Positions 1-12,069 of a stretch of DNA of 64,000 nt are shown here, one piece after another (the first letter of the stretch is position 1; the number at the start of each line of letters is the position of its first letter). The DNA is from Lacticaseibacillus porcinae (GTDB taxonomy: Bacteria > Bacillota > Bacilli > Lactobacillales > Lactobacillaceae). The position numbers were made by a program, and so were the translations under genes. The notes under the pieces are model-generated. The model did no database searches. It saw nothing but the letters and a program-made list of their open reading frames with translations, and had not been told where the DNA came from. The stretch lies in contig NZ_RHNS01000010.1 of assembly GCF_003946305.1 (NCBI RefSeq), positions 39,447 to 103,446 on the forward strand, given 5' to 3'.

Positions 1-1591
1 CACCGCGGTTTTGTAACTTGAATTCAGATTGTGGCAAACGCTTGACGTAACCATTGTGCGTCAAGGTGATGACCACTGTTTCTTCTTCGATCAAGTCTTC
101 GTCTTCGATGTTCAAGTCTTCGCCGACCAAAAGTTCCGTGCGGCGTTTGTCGCCAAACTTCCGTTGAATTTCCAACAATTCGTCGTAAATGATTTGGTGA
201 ACTCGTTCCGGCCGAGCCAAAATATCTTTGTAATCGGCAATGGCTTTGCGAATTTCACTTAATTCATTTTCAACTTTGTCGCGTTCCAAACCAGTTAAGC
301 GAACCAAGCGCATATCCAAAATCGCTTGGGCTTGTTTATCAGACAAAGCGTACTTGTCCATCAAAATGACTTTGGCTTTGTCGCCAGTTTCACTACCACG
401 GATAATACTGATGATCTCATCAATATGATCTAAGGCGATCTTCAAGCCTTCCAAGATATGTTCGCGGGCTTGGGCTTTCTTCAATTCAAAAGCCGTCCGC
501 CGACGGATCACTTGTTCTTGGTGTTCCAAGTAATATTCAAGGATCGACTTCAATGGCAACGTCTTTGGCGCGCCGTTGACGATAGCCACCATATTAAAGG
601 AGAAGCCAGTTTGCAAAGGCGTCAACTTAAACAAGTTGTTTAAGACCACGGATGCTGACATATCGCGGCGAATATCGATGGTGATGCGCATCCCATCGCG
701 GTCAGATTCATCGTTAAGATCAGTGATCCCTTCGATTTTCTTTTCGCGAGCAAGTTCAGCAATACGTTCCACTAACTTGGCCTTGTTGACCATGTAAGGA
801 ATTTCGGTGACGATGATGCGTTCGCGACCGTTTTTCTCGGTGACGATCTCGGTTTTAGCGCGAACCGTGATGGTGCCTTTCCCTGTTTCATAAGCGCGGC
901 GAATACCAGATTTCCCTAGCACTAACGCCCCAGTTGGGAAGTCAGGCCCTGGCAAAGCGGTCATCAAGTCAGCAGTGGTGGCTTCTGGATTGTCCATTAA
1001 AATGTGCAACGCAGAAATCACTTCAGCTAAATTGTGCGGTGGAATGTTGGTGGTCATCCCCACGGCGATCCCAGTGGCACCGTTGACTAACAAGTTAGGA
1101 AAACGTGCCGGCAAAACCACTGGTTCTTTTTCTGTGCCATCATAGTTATCTTGATAGTCGATGGTGTCTTTGTTGATGTCGCGCAACATTTCCATGGTGA
1201 TCTTACTCATCCGCGCTTCAGTGTAACGCATCGCAGCGGCACCATCACCATCAACTGACCCAAAGTTCCCGTGGCCGTCGACTAACATGTAACGGTAAGA
1301 GAAGTCTTGCGCCATGCGCACCATGCCTTCGTAAATCGATGAGTCACCATGTGGGTGGTATTTCCCCATGACATCCCCGACGATACGAGCGGACTTTTTG
1401 TATGGCTTATCAGGGGTCACCCCAAGTTCATTCATCCCATACAAGATCCGGCGCTGCACTGGCTTGAGGCCATCGCGCACATCAGGCAAAGCCCGGGCGA
1501 CGATCACACTCATGGCATATTCCAGAAACGATGTTTTCATCGTTTTGGCCAAATTAACAGTCGTGATCCGACTTTCTTGGCGGTCATCCAT
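1..1591 (-). CDS. gyrA: DNA gyrase subunit A (N-terminal part, runs off the window)
   Basis: This is the ATP-dependent type II topoisomerase subunit that cuts and rejoins DNA. About 530 N-terminal residues are present, covering the winged-helix and tower domains. The 3' end lies outside the window. The catalytic tyrosine is in AAMRYTE, near residue 122. The quinolone-resistance region reads [10 protein letters not shown], with the wild-type serine. Two in-frame ATGs follow the ribosome site GAAAGGAG. The ATG at 1591 has an 11-nt spacer and the one at 1600 only 2 nt, so I chose 1591 ([14 protein letters not shown]). The gene lies 318 bp downstream of gyrB, an unusually wide gap that holds a structured repeat. 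Confidence 0.97.
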   Translation of the reverse strand, partial: MDDRQESRITTVNLAKTMKTSFLEYAMSVIVARALPDVRDGLKPVQRRILYGMNELGVTPDKPYKKSARIVGDVMGKYHPHGDSSIYEGMVRMAQDFSYRYMLVDGHGNFGSVDGDGAAAMRYTEARMSKITMEMLRDINKDTIDYQDNYDGTEKEPVVLPARFPNLLVNGATGIAVGMTTNIPPHNLAEVISALHILMDNPEATTADLMTALPGPDFPTGALVLGKSGIRRAYETGKGTITVRAKTEIVTEKNGRERIIVTEIPYMVNKAKLVERIAELAREKKIEGITDLNDESDRDGMRITIDIRRDMSASVVLNNLFKLTPLQTGFSFNMVAIVNGAPKTLPLKSILEYYLEHQEQVIRRRTAFELKKAQAREHILEGLKIALDHIDEIISIIRGSETGDKAKVILMDKYALSDKQAQAILDMRLVRLTGLERDKVENELSEIRKAIADYKDILARPERVHQIIYDELLEIQRKFGDKRRTELLVGEDLNIEDEDLIEEETVVITLTHNGYVKRLPQSEFKLQNRG

Positions 1592-1705
1592 ATGCTGCAT
1601 TGCTCCTTTCAATTCATCATGACGTTTAAGTTTGAAATTCTTTGTTTAGGTGTCGAAAAATTCTGGACTCCAGGTCGATTCAATCATTGATCAGCTTAAC
1701 TCGCA

Positions 1706-1898
1706 GGCAGTTGGAAATTTAGGCTGGAAGCTGGTCAGTGCGACATGGTGAGATTTCCGTTGGCGGTTTACCACCTACGGAAAGCCGCAGGGAAAGATCC
1801 ACTTGGATCAGTCGCGTTGCGCCTGATCCAAGTTAGCTTTCCCGAGGACCCTCACCATGTCGTGCTGTGCCAGCTGGAAGCCTAAATTTTCAACTGCC
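1706..1898. repeat. Structured intergenic repeat, type A, copy 1 (gyrB-gyrA gap)
   Basis: This is a nested inverted repeat. The outer arms 1706-1734 and 1870-1898 are complementary over 29 positions apart from a short internal loop. A second stem pairs 1741-1752 perfectly with 1851-1862. Inside are hairpin 1 (TTTCCGT/ACGGAAA), the string GCCGCAG, and hairpin 2 (GGAAAG ATCC ... TTAG CTTTCC, with inner arms ACTTGGATCAG/CTGATCCAAGT), then GAGGACC. The same layout recurs near 10.5, 16.8 and 21.1 kb. It lies in the leader region of gyrA on the transcribed strand. Function is unknown. A structured RNA, a mobile palindromic element or an attenuator are all possible. Confidence 0.85.
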
Positions 1899-1909
1899 GA
1901 AGCTCATAG

Positions 1910-4990
<3,081 letters not shown>

Positions 4991-4994
<4 letters not shown>

Positions 4995-5209
4995 CCAGCT
5001 TGAACCACGGTGATCACCGTGTTGTCAGGCAAAGTTGCGGTATCGCCTGCACGCAATTTCCGACCGCGGCGGGAATCTTCTTCCCCATTGACCAACACGC
5101 GGTTTTCCGCCAGGAACCACTTTGCCTGACCACCAGAATCAATGATGCCAGCATCTTTTAACAACTGACCTAGCGTAATGTATTCAGTCGAGATCTCAAC
5201 TGTTGCCAT
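4991..5209 (-). CDS. yaaA: S4-domain RNA-binding protein YaaA
   Basis: This is a 72-residue protein made almost wholly of an S4 RNA-binding fold (GGQAKWFLAENRVLVNGE). It is linked in other Bacillota to ribosome assembly, although its role is not settled. It is normally found between dnaN and recF. Here it still precedes recF with a 4-nt overlap, but an unrelated 458-residue gene separates it from dnaN. It follows a good promoter at 5253-5281 and the site AAAGGAG, so it starts its own transcription unit yaaA-recF-gyrB. Confidence 0.95.
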
Positions 5210-5252
5210 TCGTTGCCCACTCCTTTTGTCGTTTGAATAATACTACCTATAT

Positions 5253-5281
5253 AGTATACCGTTTTTGTGAGCAAAACTCAA
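5253..5281 (-). promoter_or_regulatory. Promoter of yaaA-recF-gyrB
   Basis: On the minus strand, the -35 TTGAGT (5276-5281) and -10 TATACT (5253-5258) are separated by 17 bp. They lie 43 nt upstream of the yaaA start. Confidence 0.75.
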
Positions 5282-5356
5282 TGACATGACGCAATATACG
5301 GCGGTTTCAGCCGACTTTAAGCGAATCTAGTATCGGGGCACGTACACCCCCTTAAA

Positions 5357-5400
5357 AACGCAAATTTGGCCAAATGTACGCATTCAGCCAAATTTGCGTT
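5357..5400. terminator. Terminator after the secreted protein gene
   Basis: Perfect 14-bp arms (AACGCAAATTTGGC at 5357-5370 and its complement at 5387-5400) are flanked by T runs on both strands. The hairpin begins just after the stop codon of the 5403-6779 gene and closes that unit. Confidence 0.85.
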
Positions 5401-5402
5401 TT

Positions 5403-6779
5403 TTACGGACCAGAGATCGCTTGAATTTGGATCTCGGCTTGATAATGTCCTGCTTTAGCCAGCGGTTGTTGTTGAAACACCCAGTCGATCTGTGACAATG
5501 GCAACAGTTGTTGGCCGTTATAACTTGCTGAATAAGGTTGCGTCGGCGTGATCAACGTACCATTCGGCCACTTAAGATCAGCTTGTAGCCTCGCACCATC
5601 AGCCTGTTTTAAATTGCTGATATTTATGGTGAGGCGCCACATGCCTGGTTGATTCACTTGCCAATCAGCAAGGCCAGCATTTACTGTGACCGGACCTTGA
5701 ATGATTGCTGGTAAGGAGACAGTGGCGTTAGCTGGTGGTAGCAACGATTGAGTGAATGGTTGACTCGAAGGTCGATAGACATAAGTGATGACTGAGCTTC
5801 GATATTCAACCGTTGACTGCGCATTTGAATACCGAAGTACCAACTGCAATGAGCCACTTGCTTTTTGAACCTGCGCAGCGTTGAGACTCGGCGTATCCGT
5901 CACAATGTCTGGCATGGTGATATCAGGAACTTGCTGATGGAATTTCCAGACAAATTCTAACTTGGTACCAGGATTTGGTTTTATATAATCAAAGTCTAAG
6001 ATAAGTGGTTGACCATTTGTCAAAGTGATCGGTAACAATCCAAATTGTTGCGTTGCGACGCCACCGGCGACGGTTAACTGCAGTTGTCCTGCGCTTAATC
6101 TGATACTTTCGATAGCAGTAGTATCTACACTCGAAGGCGTCACCATATAAAACGATGGCGTAGATGGCCACTTAAATGCACTTGAACTTATCGTTGACGT
6201 TATCGTGCCGTCTTCAACCGTTACTTCACCATAAAGATGGTGCCACAATACTAATTGAGGCAACGGACTAAGGATTGCTTTAAAGCTGGTATCTGCCCAA
6301 GTAATCGCTGAAATTTGTTCTCTTGCGTGTAAAATCATTTCAGTTTCATAGTTATTGCTATCTTGATTGATGTTCATTACTATCTTTAAAGCATAATCGC
6401 CAGTGCTATTAGTTCGGACGATGATACCTAATCCGCCTGTGTTAATAGCGCCGAGGCTTAGTTCTGATGGTGTTGCGAATTCTAATTGAGATGGGTTAGT
6501 TATAGGTTGAACTGGTACGCCCTTTCCGTTTACTGTCACGTGGTAACTTGCTTGACTTAATTCCGAGGGCTTAAGTGGACCACCTGGCAAATATGCAATC
6601 GGAATTATCGCCACAGAATTATCGGCCTTGATCCACAGATCCTTGGGTGGTCGAAACACCATCCCGCCTTGAATCGGATCGTAATCTGGTGGCAAAGGTT
6701 GCGTTTCTGCGTGCACGGTAGATAAACCGACAAACCAAAAGCTCACCCACAGCAACAACACGCCTAAGAGCTTTTTCAT
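5403..6779 (-). CDS. Putative secreted or surface protein of unknown function
   Basis: This 458-residue protein has a clear signal peptide: a KK start, the hydrophobic stretch LLGVLLLWVSFWFVGLS, and the likely cleavage site VHAE. The rest is rich in Ser, Thr, Pro and Gln with beta-strand-like alternation, which suggests tandem Ig-like or beta-sandwich modules. I see no LPXTG, WxL or C-terminal membrane anchor. I do not recognise a family. The start is fixed by AAAGAGGAGG 8-9 nt upstream. The gene splits the normally tight dnaN-yaaA pair and has terminators on both sides, so it appears to be an inserted, separately transcribed unit. Confidence 0.8.
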   Translation of the reverse strand: MKKLLGVLLLWVSFWFVGLSTVHAETQPLPPDYDPIQGGMVFRPPKDLWIKADNSVAIIPIAYLPGGPLKPSELSQASYHVTVNGKGVPVQPITNPSQLEFATPSELSLGAINTGGLGIIVRTNSTGDYALKIVMNINQDSNNYETEMILHAREQISAITWADTSFKAILSPLPQLVLWHHLYGEVTVEDGTITSTISSSAFKWPSTPSFYMVTPSSVDTTAIESIRLSAGQLQLTVAGGVATQQFGLLPITLTNGQPLILDFDYIKPNPGTKLEFVWKFHQQVPDITMPDIVTDTPSLNAAQVQKASGSLQLVLRYSNAQSTVEYRSSVITYVYRPSSQPFTQSLLPPANATVSLPAIIQGPVTVNAGLADWQVNQPGMWRLTINISNLKQADGARLQADLKWPNGTLITPTQPYSASYNGQQLLPLSQIDWVFQQQPLAKAGHYQAEIQIQAISGP

Positions 6780-6866
6780 TGAAATGACCTCCTCTTTTAT
6801 AAATTACGCAAAAGAAGGCAGAACCATTTTTTACAGTTCAAATACAAACTTGGCCAAATAAAAAAA

Positions 6867-6886
6867 AACGCCGCAACCGCGACGTT
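6867..6886 (-). terminator. Terminator of dnaA-dnaN
   Basis: The hairpin AACGTCGC/GCGGCGTT (one G-T pair) is followed by eight T on the minus strand. It separates dnaN from the inserted secreted-protein gene. Confidence 0.85.
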
Positions 6887-6906
6887 TTGGTGAAGCAATT
6901 ACCGAT

Positions 6907-8046
6907 TTAGAAAGTCCGCACCGGCGTGATCAGTTGAATGAAGTGTTCATGATCTTCAGATGGCACCAAGGTAAATGGGCGTAGTGGTGCGGTGAAGTCG
7001 ATTTCGATGGTTGCTTGGCCAAAGCCTTGCAGCGCATCTTTCATGTAGTCAGGGTTGAAGGAAATTTCCAAATCATCCCCGGCCAAGCTGTTGAAAGTCA
7101 ACGCTTCTTCGACATTCCCGACATCAGGAGAGTTCCCGTAGATCACTGCACTTTGTTCTTGAGCATTCAAGTTCAACCGCACGACGTTGTTGCTGGATTC
7201 ATGACTCAACAAGCTGGCCCGTTGAATTGCAGCCAGCAATGCTGGGGCATCGAATTCGATTTGAGTCGTGGAGCTAGTTGGGATCAAGCGACTCGTATCT
7301 GGATAGTTACCTTCCAGCAAACGCGAATAGAAGTTGGTTTGGCCAGCGACAAACAAGACTTGGTTTTCAGCAAAACGCATTTCAACTGTTTGAATGTCAT
7401 CAGTCAACATTCGGCCAAGTTCGATCAACGACTTCCCTGGAATGATCACATCATATTGAGAGTCTGCCGCAGCAGGCAATTCGATGGTGCGTTGCGCCAA
7501 GCGATGAGAATCTGTGGCGACAGCTAACAGTTGGCCATCAGAAATGATCACATGCACACCAGTTAAGATCGGACGACTTTCTTGGTTGGACACCGCAATA
7601 ACGGTTTGGTTGATCAATTGCTTCAACACATCAGCAGGCACTTGCAAAGGTTGTGGGTTCACGATTTCTGGCAAATGTGGGTAGTTGTTGGCATCTAACC
7701 CGTTGATCGTAAATTCACTAGAACCTGAAGTGATCACTGTTTGGAAGTTATCTTGAACGTCGACAGTCATTTTGGCATCTGGCAAGCGCTTGACCACTTC
7801 GTTAAAGATCCGTGCTGGCAAAACAATGCTACCAGTCGATTCGATTTGCAAGTCGTTGGTTTCGGCATCAGCGTCGATGCGTGCTTCGATAGAAATATCA
7901 GCATCGCTACCCGTTAACACTAAGCCGTTATCAGAAAGCACTAACTTCAATCCGGTTAAAATCGGGATCGTGGTTTTGCTTGAGATCGCTCGCGATACGT
8001 CGTTGAGTTTTTTAATAAAGGTGGCACGCGTGATGGTGAATTTCAT
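6907..8046 (-). CDS. dnaN: DNA polymerase III beta sliding clamp
   Basis: This ring clamp tethers DNA polymerase III to the template. The 379 residues fit the three-fold clamp layout, beginning MKFTITRATFIKKLNDV and ending LITPVRTF. It is followed by its own terminator. DnaA boxes lie in the 173-bp dnaA-dnaN gap. Confidence 0.98.
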   Translation of the reverse strand: MKFTITRATFIKKLNDVSRAISSKTTIPILTGLKLVLSDNGLVLTGSDADISIEARIDADAETNDLQIESTGSIVLPARIFNEVVKRLPDAKMTVDVQDNFQTVITSGSSEFTINGLDANNYPHLPEIVNPQPLQVPADVLKQLINQTVIAVSNQESRPILTGVHVIISDGQLLAVATDSHRLAQRTIELPAAADSQYDVIIPGKSLIELGRMLTDDIQTVEMRFAENQVLFVAGQTNFYSRLLEGNYPDTSRLIPTSSTTQIEFDAPALLAAIQRASLLSHESSNNVVRLNLNAQEQSAVIYGNSPDVGNVEEALTFNSLAGDDLEISFNPDYMKDALQGFGQATIEIDFTAPLRPFTLVPSEDHEHFIQLITPVRTF

Positions 8047-8118
8047 GACAGTCCTCCTGTAGGTGCAGTGTAAATAGAATAAAAGCTTTTAAGTAATAGT
8101 AGTAGGCCTTGGGGATGC

Positions 8119-8211
8119 TGTGGAAAACTTTGCGAAACAACGTTGCATTCTGTTATCCCCTTGTGGATAAGTCAAACGGATAAGTCCGGTCGTTTTGAAA
8201 AGTTGTCCACA
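8119..8211. other. DnaA-box cluster between dnaA and dnaN (second part of oriC)
   Basis: A perfect DnaA box (TGTGGATAA, complement of TTATCCACA) lies at 8162-8170. Near matches are TGTGGAAAA at 8119-8127 and TTGTCCACA at 8203-8211. In Bacillota, origins commonly have box clusters on both sides of dnaA. Confidence 0.8.
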
Positions 8212-8219
8212 TAGCCAAA

Positions 8220-9575
8220 TCAGCCGCGATTTTTGAGGCGGTTCTTGAGTTCTATAATTTCAGTTTTCAATTGCTCATCAAGGCCCATTTGTTCGGCGAT
8301 TTTTTCATGGGCGTGAATGACCGTCGTGTGGTCTTTGCCACCGAACTCGGCGCCGATCTTTGGTAATGATGAGTCGGTCATTTCACGAGACAAGTACATC
8401 GCAATTTGCCGCGGCATGACGATTTGTTTGACGCGCTTTTTACCTTTGAGTTCAGATACCGTGACGCTGTAGTATTTGGCGACGACTTGTTGGATCTGGC
8501 CGATGGTCAAGGCGGCGTCTTTATCCGATAACTTCAAACTCTTTAACGCGTCTGCAGCTAAACTAGTGGAAATATCAGAGTGATTCATCGTCGCGTAAGC
8601 TTGCACGCGCACCAAAGCCCCTTCAAGTTCCCGGACGTTAGAATCGATTTGCCCGGCGATGTAAGAAAGCGTATCGTCTGGGATCACCAAATGTTCTGCG
8701 TCTGCTTTATTGCGCAAAATCGCGATCCGCGTTTCCAAATCAGGTGGGGTGATATCGACGGATAACCCCCAAGCAAACCGCGACACTAACCGTTCTTGTA
8801 ACTTGGGGATCTCGCTTGGCAAACGGTCTGACGTCAACACGATTTGTTTTTTGTTTTCATATAAGGCATTGAACGTATGGAAGAATTCTTCTTGGGTGGC
8901 TTCTTTTTCACCAAAAAATTGAATATCGTCGACTAAAAGTAAATCGACATTGCGGTATTCTTGCCGGAACTGTTCTTGTTTTTTGGTTTGGATCGAGTTG
9001 ATGAAGTCATTGGCAAAGGCTTCTGACGTCACATATTTCACGTTGGCATTAGGTTTGTATTCCACCAATTGGTGGCCGATAGCTTCCATTAAGTGAGTTT
9101 TCCCTAAACCGACGCCACCATAAAGAAACAGCGGATTGTACAACATCCCTGGTTCTTCAGAAACGACTAACGCTGCAGCATGGGCCATTTGGTTGCCTTT
9201 GCCAGTGACAAACGTTTCAAACGTGTATTTCGGATTGAGGTGGGTGGTTTCCTTATAGGTAGGGACCACTTTTTTGACTTCTGGTTCAGGCTCAGCATTG
9301 CCTAACCCGATCACTTCATCAGGTAAAGAGCCGGTGATTTCAATGACAGGATTGATCTCTAAGTTGTTGTAGGCAAAAGCCCATTCCACGACTTTGGTGA
9401 CTAAGCGTTTCTCCCAATAGTTTTTGTGTAATTCCGAAGGGACGCCGATGGTTAATGTATTGCCTGTGAGGCGTACAGGTTTGGCATCTTTGATCCAGGT
9501 ACTATACCCGGTCGCAGTCAAACTTGCGCGGAATTTATCTTGTAAATACGCCCACAGTTCTTCGATTGTTGGCAC
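8220..9575 (-). CDS. dnaA: Chromosomal replication initiator DnaA
   Basis: This AAA+ initiator binds DnaA boxes and opens the origin. I place the start at the GTG at 9575 (MPTIEELWAYL), because AAAGGAGGG lies just upstream and DnaA proteins of lactobacilli begin this way. The product is 451 residues. Domain I is at the N terminus. Walker A GGVGLGKTHL is around residue 155, LLVDDIQFF is Walker B, and the C-terminal DNA-binding signature GGKDHTTVIHAHEKI is near residue 412. Confidence 0.98.
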   Translation of the reverse strand: MPTIEELWAYLQDKFRASLTATGYSTWIKDAKPVRLTGNTLTIGVPSELHKNYWEKRLVTKVVEWAFAYNNLEINPVIEITGSLPDEVIGLGNAEPEPEVKKVVPTYKETTHLNPKYTFETFVTGKGNQMAHAAALVVSEEPGMLYNPLFLYGGVGLGKTHLMEAIGHQLVEYKPNANVKYVTSEAFANDFINSIQTKKQEQFRQEYRNVDLLLVDDIQFFGEKEATQEEFFHTFNALYENKKQIVLTSDRLPSEIPKLQERLVSRFAWGLSVDITPPDLETRIAILRNKADAEHLVIPDDTLSYIAGQIDSNVRELEGALVRVQAYATMNHSDISTSLAADALKSLKLSDKDAALTIGQIQQVVAKYYSVTVSELKGKKRVKQIVMPRQIAMYLSREMTDSSLPKIGAEFGGKDHTTVIHAHEKIAEQMGLDEQLKTEIIELKNRLKNRG

Positions 9576-9631
9576 CCTAAACCCTCCTTTCACGTACAAA
9601 AGCTGTACGCGCGGCGTTTGCTTCACGTTGA

Positions 9632-9660
9632 TGTATAAATATTCAACCAAAAAAGCGCAA
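9632..9660 (-). promoter_or_regulatory. Likely dnaA promoter
   Basis: On the minus strand, -35 TTGCGC (9655-9660), a 17-bp spacer and -10 TATACA (9632-9637) lie about 57 nt before the GTG start of dnaA. The promoter is next to the DnaA boxes, consistent with autoregulation. Confidence 0.6.
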
Positions 9661-9697
9661 AGCATCGCGACATTAAGTTTAGCATTTTCTCAATTAG

Positions 9698-10033
9698 TTT
9701 TCCACAAGCAAAGTAGTTTTCCACACAATTCGCAACATGAGGAAAAGTTCACCCACACCCATGTTAAAAACTTTTCCACAAGGTCGTGAGCAACTCATGA
9801 ACATCAGCGGATTTCGGTGAGTTGTCCACAAATTCAGAAAATTGAACAAGCCCATTAGAACGCATGTTTCACAAGTTATAAACAAGTTAAAAACAGCCTG
9901 TGGAAAACTTCTGAACAGGGATGTGAACTTGCGGAAAACCTGCGCGTATCTTGTGGATGACCGTGAAAGTGAAAAATCGCCTTTTGACAACTTATACACA
10001 GGTTTTCTACAAATTTCAGTTTTCTGTGGAAAA
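9698..10033. other. oriC: Replication origin, DnaA-box cluster upstream of dnaA
   Basis: The gap between dnaA and rpmH holds at least eight DnaA-box-like sites. TTTTCCACA is at 9698-9706, 9717-9725 and 9772-9780. TTGTCCACA is at 9822-9830, TTATACACA at 9992-10000, and the inverse forms are at 9899-9907, 9952-9960 and 10025-10033. Gene orientation diverges here, leftward dnaA and rightward rpmH, as expected at oriC. Confidence 0.9.
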
Positions 10034-10062
10034 GAAAATTCCGGGATTATAACACCAAATGC

Positions 10063-10091
10063 TTGACGTGACTACCAGTCATCCGTATAAT
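10063..10091 (+). promoter_or_regulatory. rpmH promoter
   Basis: TTGACG (10063-10068), a 17-bp spacer and TATAAT (10086-10091) make a near-consensus promoter. It lies 64 nt before rpmH. Confidence 0.85.
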
Positions 10092-10154
10092 GGGATAATG
10101 TTTGATAAGTAAACAAAGTTACTGAAAATAGTATTCTAAATAGGAGGTGCTACC

Positions 10155-10295
10155 ATGACCACTAAACGGACATTTCAACCAAAGAAGCGTCATCGCGAAC
10201 GCGTCCATGGCTTCATGAAGCGTATGAGCACGAAGAACGGCCGTAAAGTTTTAGCTCGTCGTCGCGCTAAGGGACGTAAAGTATTATCTGCCTAA
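10155..10295 (+). CDS. rpmH: Ribosomal protein bL34
   Basis: This 46-residue, very basic large-subunit protein starts [20 protein letters not shown] and ends [10 protein letters not shown]. It is preceded by TAGGAGGTG and followed by a strong terminator, so it is transcribed largely apart from rnpA. The usual rpmH-rnpA coupling is loosened by a 454-bp gap. Confidence 0.98.
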   Translation: MTTKRTFQPKKRHRERVHGFMKRMSTKNGRKVLARRRAKGRKVLSA

Positions 10296-10300
10296 AAACT

Positions 10301-10327
10301 CCACTGACCGCGTCAGTGGTTTTTTTT
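10301..10327 (+). terminator. rpmH terminator
   Basis: The hairpin CCACTGAC/GTCAGTGG with a 3-nt loop is followed by nine T. Confidence 0.9.
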
Positions 10328-10461
10328 TGCAAATTCGTTGCCTGATCAATTGACTCCGCGCTGGGTGCTGGCACTGCATCAGTTGTTCGGTTTCGTCGAT
10401 TGCACATTAGATGACTGGTTGATCAGTAATTATTGTGATGAACGATTGATCTTGCAGTGTG

Positions 10462-10645
10462 AGTTGGTTGAAACGGAAGGCTGGTCGGTGGCACATAGCG
10501 AGATTCTGCTTAGCGATTTATCGCTTAGCAGAAGCCGCAGACAAAGATCCGGCTGGTGGCGAGCATAGTGAGACATCCAGACTAGCTTTGTCGAGGACCC
10601 TCGTTATGTGCCGCCGGCCATGCTTGGAGTTTCGACCGACTTCAC
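10462..10645. repeat. Structured intergenic repeat, type A, copy 2 (rpmH-rnpA gap)
   Basis: The outer arms (about 10462-10502 and 10600-10645) pair with many T-G positions that become G-U pairs in a plus-strand transcript. Hairpin 1 is TTCTGC/GCAGAA around the conserved TTAGCGA/TCGCTTA. Then come GCCGCAG and hairpin 2 (GACAAAG ATCC ... TAG CTTTGTC) with the loop string GAGCATAGTGA, then GAGGACCCTC. The layout and unpaired strings match copies 1, 3 and 4, while the stem sequences differ. It fills most of the gap between the rpmH terminator and rnpA. Confidence 0.85.
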
Positions 10646-10749
10646 CAATTCAGGTGACAATTCAACATATTACATAGGAAATACTAAGAAACTAATGCGT
10701 CAAATCGTCGCATCTTGTATACTTAAGGACAGATTGTGAGGGAGATTTC

Positions 10750-11106
10750 GTGCGTAAGTCGTATCGCATCAAAAAAGAAGCTGAATTTCAAGATGTGTTT
10801 GATCACGGGCAGTCGGTGGCTAACCGTAATTTCGTGATCTACCACCTGCAACGAGATCAACCACATTTTCGGGTGGGCATTTCAGTGGGGAAAAAAGTCG
10901 CGCATTTTGCTGTTGGTCGCAACCGGATCAAACGCTATGTGCGCCAAAGCCTATTGGAATTAAAACCAGAAATCGATCCGCAAGCGGATTTTTTGGTGAT
11001 CGCTCGCCGTGGTGCGGCCAAGCTTGATATGGCCCAAACCAAGAAAAACTTGATCCACGTGTTGACGTTAGCTGGCATACTTGCTGACGACGTTGACATC
11101 ATCTAG
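10750..11106 (+). CDS. rnpA: Ribonuclease P protein component
   Basis: This is the protein subunit of RNase P, which matures tRNA 5' ends. The 118 residues start at GTG ([17 protein letters not shown]), with GAGGGAG upstream. The family signature region is [17 protein letters not shown]. It is followed after 44 nt by yidC. Confidence 0.96.
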   Translation: MRKSYRIKKEAEFQDVFDHGQSVANRNFVIYHLQRDQPHFRVGISVGKKVAHFAVGRNRIKRYVRQSLLELKPEIDPQADFLVIARRGAAKLDMAQTKKNLIHVLTLAGILADDVDII

Positions 11107-11150
11107 TCGCACGCATCATTGCGTGACACGTTGACGAAAGAGGGATTCAC

Positions 11151-11984
11151 GTGAGTAAGAAAACCGTTAAGCGGCTGGGGGCAGTCTTTGCTTTGATGGC
11201 AATGGCTGTCGTGCTGACGGCGTGTGGCACTTCTACTGTCACTGCCAACAGTACCGGCTTTTGGGATCGTTACGTTATTTATAACGCTGGTCAATTCATT
11301 TTATGGTTAGCGAAGTTCTTTGGCGGCAATGCTGGGGTCGGGATCATCATCTTCACCTTGTTGATCCGGATCATCATTTTCCCATTGAGTTATATTTCAT
11401 TGAAGTCGATGGGCAAGCAGCAAGAAATTGCCCCGCAACTCAAAGAACTTCAACAAAAATATAAGTCCAAAGATACTGAGACCCAAAAGAAGCTCCAACA
11501 AGAAACGCAAAAGCTTTACGCTGAAGAAGGGATCAACCCGATCATGGGTTGCTTGCCATTAGCGATTCAAATGCCATTCTTGTTTGCCTTGTATCAAGCC
11601 ATTTACCGTACCGATGCGTTAAAGACTGGGCATTTCTTGTGGGTCAACTTAGCACAACCTGATCCTTATTTCATCATGCCGATCTTAGCGGCGATCTTCA
11701 CCTTGCTGACTAGTTTGGTGTCGACGTTGGCCCAACCACAACGCACAACGATGTCTTGGGCGATGGTTGCCATTTCGCCTTTGATGATTTTATTCATGGC
11801 GTTCCAATTCCCAAGTGCCTTAGCGATTTACTGGGTGGTTACCAACGCCTTCTCCTTGGCCCAAACGTTCTTGATCCAAAATCCATTCAAGTTACGTCGC
11901 CAGCGTGAAGCTAAAGCCCAAGCCGCTAAAGACAAAGAAAAAGCGAAACGTAAAGCCCTTAAAAATGCCTTGCGCAAGCGTTAA
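11151..11984 (+). CDS. yidC: Membrane protein insertase YidC (lipoprotein form)
   Basis: This YidC/Oxa1/SpoIIIJ insertase has 277 residues from a GTG start. The N-terminal lipoprotein signal has the lipobox LTAC. The core family stretch runs from GVGIIIFTLLIRIIIFPL through EGINPIMGCLPLAIQMPFLF. A basic tail (RQREAKAQAAKDKEKAKRK) probably touches the ribosome. Context rnpA-yidC-khpB is the classic order. Confidence 0.96.
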   Translation: MSKKTVKRLGAVFALMAMAVVLTACGTSTVTANSTGFWDRYVIYNAGQFILWLAKFFGGNAGVGIIIFTLLIRIIIFPLSYISLKSMGKQQEIAPQLKELQQKYKSKDTETQKKLQQETQKLYAEEGINPIMGCLPLAIQMPFLFALYQAIYRTDALKTGHFLWVNLAQPDPYFIMPILAAIFTLLTSLVSTLAQPQRTTMSWAMVAISPLMILFMAFQFPSALAIYWVVTNAFSLAQTFLIQNPFKLRRQREAKAQAAKDKEKAKRKALKNALRKR

Positions 11985-11994
11985 TTAAACTTAA

Positions 11995-12034
11995 ACGAGG
12001 CCCAGACACGTGTATCAGTCTCGGCCTCGTTTTC
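11995..12034 (+). terminator. Hairpin between yidC and khpB
   Basis: The arms 11995-12008 (AACGAGGCCCAGAC) and 12019-12032 pair with one mismatch and are followed by a T-rich stretch. It may reduce readthrough into khpB. Confidence 0.65.
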
Positions 12035-12069
12035 GATTTTTTGTGAGAATTTCAACCTCGGAGGACATT

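Noticed and set aside
10338..10677. Two overlapping open frames in the rpmH-rnpA gap
   Set aside because: They are read through the inverted repeat arms and have no initiation signals.
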